Shown: piece by piece, positions 56,486 to 64,000 of the stretch
How positions within the stretch are numbered: position 1 is the stretch's first letter
How the letters are laid out: every line of letters starts with the position of its first letter
Assembly: GCF_042477335.2 (NCBI RefSeq)
Contig: NC_091254.1
Location: 99,349,001 to 99,413,000 of the forward strand
From: Ovis canadensis
Lineage: Eukaryota > Chordata > Mammalia > Artiodactyla > Bovidae
Reading direction: 5' to 3'
DNA: 64,000 bases
Made by a program: the position numbers and the translations under genes
The notes under the pieces: model-generated
What the model was told of the DNA's origin: nothing
Seen by the model: only the letters and a program-made list of their open reading frames with translations
Database searches by the model: none

Positions 56486-58009
56486 ATATGTGTGAGTACT
56501 GCTCACAGGGTGAGCCCCTACTCGAAAGCTCCCAGAGATTCTCCAAACGCTTTCACCCAGAGCGCTGGAGGCACAAACAACCGCGCGCGCGCTCACACGC
56601 AGGGCGGTTTGGCCGTCGCCGGGAATTCACGCATCTCCACGCCGATGCTGGAGAGTGCTGCTCGACTTCGAGGGGTTGGGCTTCACTTCCTTTCTCCAGC
56701 AGACGCTCCGGGAACAGCACCCCTGTCAACTCTTCTCGTTGACAGGAAGAGGGCCTTGCCGGCGGCGGGCCGCGGCCAGACCTCCTGCTCTGTAAGGACC
56801 GAAGCCACTTGAAGCTCCGACTTGGCAGCGGTTCTCTTTCCCTCTGCTTCCTCTCTTCCCGCTTTTCCACGACTTTTACTTTCCCCTTTAAGACAAAAAC
56901 TCGCCACCATCAAGAAAAAACTTTTCTGTTACTTTGGCCCTTGGCTTTGGTAACAGTGGGACCAAGGCTGGTCACGACGCAGAGTGGGTACGCGAGCGCC
57001 CCGGGACCGGGAGAGACGAGCGCCCCCAAGGCCCCCAGCTCGTCACCCGCGCTCAAAGCCCCGAGTGCGCGCGCCGAGCCCTGGGACCCGCTGGTGGCTG
57101 GAGAGCGCCGGCCAGAGGGCCCCGAGCTCCGCCCGGGCGGCGAGGGCGGCGGCGGCCAGCAGACGGCGACCGCGGCCCGCGCGGCGGCTGGGTACAGGCT
57201 GACGCGCGCGGGGCCGGCGTCGGGGTCCGGGCGCGCACCCGGCGGCGCCCCCGCCTCCCCGCGAGGTCCCCTCCTGCCCGCCCAGCGCCGCGGTCCCCTC
57301 CCACACGCGCGGGCCTCCGCCTCCTCTCCGTCTGCGCCTCCTGTTGGCCGAGATGACCTCGGAGGCCTTTCAATTGAATTGTCTCCTCTTTCCTTTTCCC
57401 TCCGGCGCTTTCTTTCCGGCTGCTCTTCCTCTCTCTTCTCAGATTACTTTCTTTCCGAAAAGTCCTGCCAATGAATTGGCAGCTCCGTCGTGATTTGCTT
57501 GTTAAAACTTTGGTCTCGGTCGTCGGGCTGCGCCCTGGGAGGTCTGTGGAGGCGCTTACCCGCGGCCTCGGTCTCGGGGCCTCCGGAAGTGGCTGGGCTG
57601 AGTTAGGCAAGGCCGCAGGCCGAGGTCTGGGCACCGCCTCCGGAGAGTGTCATCAGGACGGGCCGTCTGCGCCAAGGCCTCCGGAGACCTTGGAGAACAT
57701 TCGTCTTCTTCGCGTTCCCAGAAGGCCCTTTGATTGTCCTCGGAAACTCCTAACCTGTCCATCTCTGCTCCTTGGAGCTTGAGACTGGCGCTGGAACAGA
57801 AGGTCATCTCTGAGTGCCTGAGAGCAGGCTGTCATTGACAGACTGCTGGGGCCAGGCTGCTGTCCAGCCTTCTCCTGAGCACAGCCTCAGCAAGGGGAAG
57901 AGCCAACGCCAAGTTTGAGTCACTCCGAACACGCAGCGTGAGCTCCGGGTGTTAAAGTCCAGAACCCAAGTTACTGGAGAGTCAAGGGCTCTTGTATAAG
58001 CGCCTAAAC
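56486..58009. other. GC-rich intergenic including a CpG-rich patch at 57.0-57.33 kb
   Basis: The CpG patch contains 'cggcgagggcggcggcgg'. An AT-richer part (57355-57500, with 'cctttcaattgaattgtc' and 'ccaatgaattggcagc') looks CNE-like. No protein domain was recognised in frames up to 221 codons. Confidence 0.45.
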
Positions 58010-58352
58010 ACAGGACTTGAATATACATGCGTATATTCTTTGGGCACACACCTGTATGTATATTGATGCGTATATTCTTTGGTATATACATGCATATACA
58101 GGTGTGAACATGTTCTGTGTGCACCAGTGTGTACATGAATGCACACATGTATGTCTGTGTATACATGTGTTCTGTGTGCACACACATGTAAACATGCCTG
58201 TCCTGTGTGTGCATACGTGTACACATATGCATATACTGTGTGCACATGTATATAGACGTGTGCATATATTCTGTGTATACATGTTTATACACAGGCGTGT
58301 CATGTGTGCACTTGTGTGTACACATATGCACAGGTGTGTGTATATAGTTTCC
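58010..58352 (+). repeat. Degenerate TG/CA-rich (TATACA/TGTGCA) repeat
   Basis: About 340 bp of alternating purine-pyrimidine words ('tatacatgcatatacagg', 'gtgtgcacacacatg', 'tgtgtacacatatgcac'). Both strands stay open in places, giving Cys/His/Tyr/Met-rich frames that are not genes. The sequence could adopt Z-DNA. Confidence 0.92.
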
Positions 58353-59039
58353 TCTGATGATGGCTTGGATCTGAATTCTCTTTGAGGACTGTCCCCAAAA
58401 GTTAAATAAAAGGACAGAAAGCATCTTTACTCATCCACGTTTCTAAGCTGATCTCTTTGGCGCTCTGAACAAACAGGCATAAAGAAGTTTCCGAGTTGCC
58501 AAGAGAGCAAATATGGCCAATCAACAGTGAACCAATGCATCGCTGGGGGTCTGGGCTCTGATGTTACTTGGAACCAGTGTAGTCTGTCTTCATATTCTGC
58601 AATGCTTGGCCTTGGAGAGGGTCCCTGCCAACCTGGTGGGGGTCAGGCGCGAGGAACATAGACTCAGGGAGGGGAGGTGTTTTCCCAACTGTTTTGGACC
58701 ATCTCTGGCTTCTTCAGGAGTGACAGGGAGCGAAGGTCACAAGGGGGAAGACGCTGAGGCCGGGAGAAGCCGTCACTGGCAGGGATTCATGTGAAGCTCC
58801 TCAGCCTCCATGCCAGGGAGGAAGGCACTGGGAGTTCTGGCAAGCAGTGCCCTGCCACTGCCTAACTGGCACAGGTGGCGGCTGTCAATCATCCATCACT
58901 TGGCAACAAGTTACACCTGCAGCTTGAGTTTAATGTTTGTGCAAGTGGGCACCCACAGCGCTTGCACCAGCTTGGGCCCAGGGACCACCTCATCACTGAA
59001 AAGGGCTTATGGAGAGCGCCCGGGATGCTGAGCACCAGC
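58353..59039. other. Intergenic, no supported gene
   Basis: This is mixed unique-looking sequence. Frames are below 80 codons. Confidence 0.5.
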
Positions 59040-59905
59040 GTGCTCTAACAGAGGGCTAAACCATTTACCCCCTATTCAGATGCTCTGGAAAACAAGGGTA
59101 ACTTTGTATTTGGAAACAATTTTCAAGACTGTGGTGGAAAGAAATCAGACCATTTCCGAGTCAGCTATCCAAGTTCCCCAAAGCATAAAGCATTCCTGCA
59201 ATGCACACTGGAGTGCAGAGTGTTTATAAAATAAATTGCTTCATTGATACGGAAGAATAAGGTGCCAAGCCTGGTTCACACAAAGCGTTTTCAGGGGGTC
59301 TCAGGCTATTTAGTTTAAAATTTAAATTGAAAAGCATAGGAAAGAAATCTTTCAATTGCTAAGTAGATAATATAGTTTATAATTTGTAAACCATTTCCTT
59401 TATTTCAGTCTTGCTGGCTTTCCATAACACACTGGATCACACTGCACACCCACTGCCTCCTAAGTTATCAAAGGAGAAACAGATCTATAGCATTCTTCAG
59501 GAATATTCCTGTTCTTTTTTTGTTCATTCACAATGCAAGTGGTATTTGGAGGTAGTGCATGAAACGAATCAAAAGGTTTAACAAACTCGATTGGTGAAAT
59601 AAGAAGGCAATTGAAAACCAAGTTTATAACCTAGATATTTAGTGAAAAATAAATATGAAATGACGTTTCCTTTATAATATAATTATATATTATTTGATGA
59701 GTTCACTATTAAATGCTGAATGGCCTGAAATGAAAGCAGTTAAATCGGCAGAGGCCAATTTCCTCTTGCACTGCACACTGCAACAATCCTGAAATAATAA
59801 TAATAAAAAAAAGCAACAGTAATAATCACAGCAATTGAGAGGAAAGAAAGCATTATTCCTGCACCCGGGACAAGCAACAGGGTCAGGAAATTCACAAGCT
59901 CAGAA
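59040..59905. promoter_or_regulatory. Candidate conserved non-coding element block
   Basis: This is a long AT-rich, transposon-free stretch about 1.5-2 kb upstream of the SOX1 promoter ('aaataaattgcttcattgat', 'cctgaaataataataat', 'caacagtaataatcacag'). It is positioned to hold promoter-proximal neural enhancers. The call rests on composition and location. Confidence 0.42.
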
Positions 59906-60599
59906 TTTTTTAAGGGGTGGGGGAAGAGGCGTCGTGTGTTCGCTGCCCGACGTACTGAACAGCCTTCTTAACTCGTCTTGTAACGATCGTCATGGGCTTA
60001 TTTTTGTCACAAGATGGTCAGTTGGGCGCTTTGGTTGGGCACCACTTTACCCACCAGCCACCTCCTAAGCACCACCCTCCGCAGCGCACAGAGACGCCCC
60101 CGTTCCTCCCCGAGGACTCTAGGGATTTTCCGCAAGCCTTTAGGCCATTTTCAGACCCTTGGGGTTGTACCCACAGCGTGAGCGCACGGGTGTTTGAGAA
60201 CGGGCCTGTGCTTCCTGGTACTGAGAACACTTTAGGGTTCAACAATCACACCCGCAGGTCTGTGCCTTCTTCGTTCCAGGAAACAGGCGTCTGGTTTGCA
60301 TAAAGCAGGAAAAGGGCATCCGCCTCCTTTCCAATTCGGGTTCAGGTGCCCCCCGCCCTCCGTTTACGAAGTTTCCGCAGTTCTCAAGCAAACGGCTCCA
60401 GAAGAGCGTGGGCTAGATCCTTCGTTTGCGATTTCAACCAACTTTTTCAACTGTCGTTGAGCCACTAGGTTCCAGATAGATCTTGTTGGTTTCAACCTTC
60501 CTAGAAAGGCCGTTTTAGGAGGAAGCCACACGGAGAAGAGCACGTGATGCCGACCCCTAGACTCATCCCCCCGCCCCCCGCCCCGTCCAAAATAAGACT
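59906..60599. other. Upstream flank of SOX1, no feature recognised
   Basis: This transition from AT-rich DNA to the SOX1 CpG island is without repeats or domain-bearing frames. Confidence 0.5.
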
Positions 60600-61301
60600 T
60601 CAGGGCTGATGCTAAGAGCAGCCGTGGAGCGGGGCCCGGAGCAGACGCTCGCGCGTCTCGGGATCTTCGTGGCCTGGACCGCGGAGGCCTTCCCTACGGG
60701 AAGGGGCTGAGAACTTCAGCCCGCCGGCGGCGAAGCGTGCGCCTTGGGAGGGGGACGGAGCGGTCCAGGCCTCGCGGGCGCGCCCGCGGGGCGGGGGAAG
60801 GGGCGGTGTTCCAGCTGCGTGCCTCGGCAGGTCTCCCCTGCTCCCGAGGGCGCGCCCAGCCTTCTGGCCCCCGGGCCGAGCAGGGGGCGAGCATCCCGCC
60901 CCGGCCTCCAACTTCCCCCTTCCCAGCAGGCGCGGAGTCGGCTGGCGGGGGAGCAGAGGGGCCGCGTCTCCTCGGAGCTCTTTTAAATGTGACTCGGGGC
61001 TGCCGGCCCCCGCCCCTCGCCCCGCAGGAATCGCTCTTCATCTTCGCTTTTAAACCCGCTCGTTAATCGTTCGGAGCGCGCGGGCGGGGAGAGGCGAGGA
61101 GGGCGAGCTCTGGGTTCGCCGCCGCCGCCGCCGCCGCCGCCGCGCGCGCTCGGGAAGCGGCGTGGCGTGGACCCCCTCCCGGCCGCCCCCCTCCTCCCTC
61201 TTCCCTCCTCCCCTGCTCCGCCGCCTCCCTCCGCTCCTCCCGCTCCGCCGCCCGCGCCCGGCGCCCCTACCCCCCCTCCCCACGTCACTCGCCAGCGCGC
61301 C

Positions 61302-61353
61302 ATGCAAATCGCCGCCGCCGCCGGCTCCCATTGGCCGCGGCGCGCTCATTTAA
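61302..61353 (+). promoter_or_regulatory. SOX1: SOX1 proximal promoter motif cluster
   Basis: Within 52 bp there is a perfect POU octamer ATGCAAAT (61302-61309), an inverted CCAAT box (ATTGG, 61330-61334) and a TATA-like 'catttaa' (61347-61353). The spacing suggests transcription starting about 25-30 bp after the last motif, near 61380. That start is inferred. Octamer and CCAAT elements are known in SoxB1 promoters, which fits activation by POU and NF-Y factors. Confidence 0.6.
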
Positions 61354-61624
61354 CGGCAGCCCGGGCCCGGCGTATGGCTGCTGGGCCCCGCGCGCCGCCG
61401 GCCCCGCGTGCGCCTCCGCTCCGAGCGCACGGCCCCGGGCAGGCAGCAGGCAGCGCGTCCCGGGCTCGGCCGCCCCGCTCCCAGGCCCTCTCGGCGCGCC
61501 TGCGCTCCCTGCGCGGCCCCCGGCCCCCCTCCCCGGCTGCACCGTGATCGCCCCCCGCCCCCGCGCCCCCTCCCGCTCCCCTCGGCGACTCGCTCCCCCC
61601 TCCCCGGGCACCTGGGACCGGCAC

Positions 61625-61657
61625 ATGCCCAGCGCACGCGGCGCGCCGCCCTGCTAG
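61625..61657 (+). CDS. Upstream ORF 1 in SOX1 leader (10 codons)
   Basis: An ATG at 61625 opens a 10-codon frame (MPSARGAPPC) closed by TAG at 61655-61657. If the transcript starts near 61380, this ATG is in the leader and could reduce translation of SOX1. No evidence for a functional peptide is visible. Confidence 0.4.
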   Translation: MPSARGAPPC

Positions 61658-62034
61658 AAGTTGCAGCCCCGGAGCTGGAGGCCGCGGAGGACCGAGCGCG
61701 GGAGGAAGGAGCTGCGCGGCGGCGGCGGCGAGCCCCGAGCCGGGCCCCGCGCACCGCTGCGCCCCGGAAAGTGGAGCTGCGACTTGGCCGCGCCTGCAGC
61801 TGTGGGCACCGCGCCGCCGAGGGCGACCCGGCCCTCGGCCTCTTCGGCAAGTGGTTGGCGCTTCAGAGAAACTTTCCAGCCGTGAGCCGGACCGGCGCTA
61901 AGTGCGTGTGTCCCTGCCTCTTTCGCGCCGCTGTCGCCTCCGCCTCTCCGCACTCTTCTCTCCGCCGGGACCTCGCGCCCCCGCCCGCGCCTCGCTCCGT
62001 CTGAGCCCCTCTCCATCCCCCTCCCCGGCCGTCT

Positions 62035-62067
62035 ATGCGCCCGGCCCTCTCCGCGCGGCGCCGGTGA
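62035..62067 (+). CDS. Upstream ORF 2 in SOX1 leader (10 codons)
   Basis: An ATG at 62035 opens a second 10-codon frame ([10 protein letters not shown]) closed by TGA at 62065-62067, only 17 nt before the SOX1 ATG. The short distance would make re-initiation at the main ATG inefficient, so leaky scanning is the likelier path. A role is inferred from position only. Confidence 0.42.
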   Translation: MRPALSARRR

Positions 62068-62084
62068 ACCCGCGAGCCGCCCCG

Positions 62085-63200
62085 ATGTACAGCATGATGA
62101 TGGAGACCGACCTGCATTCGCCCGGCGGCGCCCAGGCGCCCACGAACCTGTCGGGCCCGGCCGGGGCGGGCGGGGGCGGCGGCGGCGGCGGCGGAGGCGG
62201 GGGCTCCAAGGCCAACCAGGACCGGGTCAAGCGGCCCATGAATGCCTTCATGGTGTGGTCCCGCGGCCAGCGGCGCAAGATGGCCCAGGAGAACCCCAAG
62301 ATGCACAACTCGGAGATCAGCAAGCGCCTGGGCGCCGAGTGGAAGGTCATGTCCGAGGCCGAGAAGCGGCCGTTCATCGACGAAGCCAAGCGGCTCCGCG
62401 CTCTGCACATGAAGGAGCACCCGGATTACAAGTACCGGCCGCGGCGCAAGACCAAGACGCTGCTCAAGAAGGACAAGTACTCGCTGGCCGGCGGGCTGCT
62501 GGCGGCCGGCGCGGGCGGCGGCGCGGCCGTGGCCGTGGGCGTGGGCGCGGCGGCCGTGGGCCAGCGGCTCGAGAGCCCCGGAGGCGCGGCGGGCGGCGGC
62601 TACGCGCACGTCAACGGCTGGGCCAACGGCGCCTACCCCGGCTCCGTGGCGGCGGCGGCGGCCGCCGCGGCCATGATGCAGGAGGCGCAGCTGGCCTACG
62701 GGCAGCACCCGGGCGCGGGCGGCGCGCACCCGCACGCGCACCCCGCGCACCCGCACGCGCACCACCCGCACGCACACCCGCACAACCCGCAGCCCATGCA
62801 CCGCTACGACATGGGCGCGCTGCAGTACAGCCCGATCTCCAACTCGCAGGGCTACATGAGCGCCTCGCCCTCGGGCTACGGCGGCCTCCCCTACGGCGCC
62901 GCGGGCGGCGCGCACCAGAACTCAGCCGTGGCGGCGGCGGCGGCGGCGGCGGCCGCGTCGTCGGGCGCCCTGGGCGCGCTGGGCTCGCTCGTCAAGTCGG
63001 AGCCGAGCGGCAGCCCGCCGGCCGCGGCGCACTCGCGGGCGCCGTGCCCCGGGGACCTGCGCGAGATGATTAGCATGTACTTGCCGGCCGGCGAGGGCGG
63101 CGACCCGGCGGCGGCGCAGAGCCGGCTGCACTCGCTGCCGCCGCACTACCAGGGCGCGGGCGCGGGCGCCAACGGCACGGTGCCCCTGACGCACATCTAG
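62085..63200 (+). CDS. SOX1: Transcription factor SOX-1 (SoxB1 HMG-box protein)
   Basis: A single-exon gene encodes a 371-residue nuclear transcription factor that maintains neural progenitors and binds CATTGTT/ACAAAG-type sites through its HMG box. The start is the ATG of [10 protein letters not shown], the invariant SoxB1 opening; the frame continues upstream without a stop only to a non-ATG codon. Order: Gly tract at residues 29-40; HMG box about 48-118 with [19 protein letters not shown] and the basic [12 protein letters not shown] tail (62226-62438); Ala tracts 189-196 and 283-291; His-rich segment 208-239; a SUMO-type VKSE at 303-306; and the SoxB1 C-terminus ending GTVPLTHI. Human and mouse SOX1 are 391 residues as I recall, so this copy is about 20 shorter. 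The deficit maps to low-complexity tracts (Gly near 29-40, Ala before GGAHQNS, Ala after GGDP). The HMG box looks intact. SOX2 and SOX3 are the nearest paralogues, but the N-terminus and His-rich region identify SOX1. Confidence 0.97.
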   Translation: MYSMMMETDLHSPGGAQAPTNLSGPAGAGGGGGGGGGGGGSKANQDRVKRPMNAFMVWSRGQRRKMAQENPKMHNSEISKRLGAEWKVMSEAEKRPFIDEAKRLRALHMKEHPDYKYRPRRKTKTLLKKDKYSLAGGLLAAGAGGGAAVAVGVGAAAVGQRLESPGGAAGGGYAHVNGWANGAYPGSVAAAAAAAAMMQEAQLAYGQHPGAGGAHPHAHPAHPHAHHPHAHPHNPQPMHRYDMGALQYSPISNSQGYMSASPSGYGGLPYGAAGGAHQNSAVAAAAAAAAASSGALGALGSLVKSEPSGSPPAAAHSRAPCPGDLREMISMYLPAGEGGDPAAAQSRLHSLPPHYQGAGAGANGTVPLTHI

Positions 63201-63935
63201 GGGCGCGGGCACCCCGCGGCCGGCCGGCCTCCGCGCAGGCCTGTCCACGCTCCCCCGGAAAGGAAGACGCTGGCGCCGCATGCCCGGCGCCGCCCGGCCC
63301 CCCGACCGCGAGCTCCCGGGCACCGCTCGGCGGGACGGTTACGCGTCGGAGTCCGAACTCCGGTGTTTTCTTGAGACTTTTTGTACAGTATTTATCATCC
63401 ATCCGCGGAGGAGGCAGAAAGCGTCTTCTTTGCTCGAGGGGACACAGAGGCCGAAGCAAGCACGAGGCGACTCCCAACTTTCCTACCGCACCGCGCGCCC
63501 GCTTTCATCCCGCGTCGCCTCGTGACGGCGTCGGGTGCCGGCGGCGCGGGGAGCGGGTCTCATCTGTTAGCTGTGTAGGGAGGCGACGCCACACACGAGT
63601 TTTGGCAGTCGTTACGGCTTTGAAGGGGGGGGGTCGGTTTGTTAATTTATACAAAGAGACTCCCCCCACCCACCCCTTTCAGGCGGCAGCGTTATTCTGG
63701 GTTTTGTAAAACTTTCTGTATCTGAGCATTTTCTCTTTTTTTGGTTTGTTTTGTATTATTTCATGTAAATGCGCTGTGGAATCTTTATTTGCGGCGTCGC
63801 GGTGTGGGGAGGGGGATTCAGGTTATGTACATAGTTTCCTAAAAAGCCTTTCTTCTAAAAACGAAAAAAAGAACCCCCCACCCTAAAAAAAAATTGCATC
63901 GAACTTTGAGTCAATAAATTTAAGAGCGAGAAGTC
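63201..63935 (+). other. SOX1: SOX1 3' untranslated region
   Basis: The stop TAG at 63198-63200 is followed by GC-rich then AT-rich UTR sequence with no further coding frame. It contains a G-run at about 63626-63634 and an A-rich run at 63862-63893 before the polyadenylation signal. The end is set about 17-20 nt past the AATAAA and is inferred. Confidence 0.7.
63913..63918 (+). terminator. SOX1: SOX1 polyadenylation signal AATAAA
   Basis: A canonical AATAAA lies within 'gagtcaataaatttaagag', about 715 nt after the stop codon. It is the only canonical hexamer seen downstream of the CDS inside the window. Cleavage is expected about 10-30 nt further, possibly before the T-rich/GT stretch at 63930-63945. 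Confidence 0.75.
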
Positions 63936-64000
63936 CGTTTTTCCCTATAAATTTGAAACGTGCTGAATTTATAATCATGCTTTATGAGCTCAAGATACAA
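63936..64000. other. Downstream flank of SOX1
   Basis: The last 65 bases are AT-rich with no feature recognised. The window ends here. Confidence 0.5.

Larger units (their letters stand above)
60600..63330 (+). promoter_or_regulatory. SOX1: SOX1 CpG island
   Basis: CpG-dense sequence covers the promoter, leader and entire CDS of SOX1, as is usual for SoxB1 genes. It includes a (ccg)n run at about 61119-61142 and C-rich stretches at 61180-61290. Islands of this type are normally unmethylated and Polycomb-regulated outside neural tissue (family knowledge, not seen here). Confidence 0.8.

Noticed and set aside
57982..58424. Cys/His/Tyr/Met-rich frames on both strands
   Set aside because: They are translations of an alternating purine-pyrimidine repeat.
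61902..62084. N-terminal extension of SOX1 giving a 432-residue frame
   Set aside because: The upstream frame starts at a GTG, lacks SoxB1 similarity, and the canonical MYSMMM start at 62085 is conserved in the family.
61863..62915. 350-codon antisense frame over SOX1
   Set aside because: It is the GC-rich shadow of the SOX1 CDS, composed of Arg/Ala/Val/His-rich low-complexity sequence without a domain.
62255..63073. 272-codon frame in another register of SOX1
   Set aside because: It overlaps the verified SOX1 frame and is Arg/Gly-rich noise from CpG-rich DNA.

Overview
The window is mammalian nuclear DNA from a bovid, probably cattle or a close relative. The diagnostic evidence is lineage-specific repeats: BovB (RTE-type) LINE fragments at about eight sites, tRNA-derived Bov-tA/Bov-A2 SINEs at about eighteen sites, and a ruminant-type ERV LTR near 31 kb. 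Older mammalian repeats (L1, L2, MIR) lie between them. The only protein-coding gene I can support is SOX1, a single-exon SoxB1 HMG-box transcription factor gene on the + strand near the right end (CDS 62085-63200).

Layout. From 0 to about 48 kb is a gene-poor, repeat-rich desert. It holds nested transposons: BovB inside a SINE with a perfect 12-bp target duplication, a 5'-inverted BovB inside an L1, and a BovB inside a MIR. It also holds several minisatellites (a 1-kb 19-bp C-rich array at 29.5-30.5 kb, 3 x 42 bp at 36.6 kb, and 3 x about 83 bp at 1.2-1.5 kb) and repeat-free AT-rich islands that look like conserved non-coding elements (CNEs), for example 5.0-5.5, 6.5-7.1, 15.7-16.0 and 22.8-23.7 kb. 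From about 48 kb to the end, recognisable transposons almost disappear. CpG-rich blocks (50.6-52.5, 55.4-56.2, 57.0-57.3, 60.6-63.3 kb) alternate with AT-rich, homeodomain-motif-rich blocks (49.3-50.2, 54.2-54.5, 54.9-55.2, 56.2-56.5, 59.0-59.9 kb). This is the usual architecture of a developmental regulator locus.

How it works together. SOX1 has a compact promoter-like cluster (octamer, inverted CCAAT, TATA-like ATTTAA) at 61.30-61.35 kb, a GC-rich leader with two 10-codon upstream ORFs, the CDS, and a 3'UTR with an AATAAA at 63913. The upstream CNE-like and CpG-rich blocks are plausible neural enhancers and lncRNA promoters (the known human SOX1-OT transcript is a candidate counterpart), but that is inference.

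I found no evidence of an undescribed biological system. The most useful leads are the short SOX1 protein (371 residues, against 391 remembered for human and mouse) with contracted Ala/Gly tracts, the weak start context preceded by uORFs, the unexplained CpG islands upstream, and a GC-rich, polyadenylation-signal-plus-A-tail segment at 9.6-10.3 kb that may be an unidentified retrocopy. Repeat family names come from pattern recognition, without a library search.
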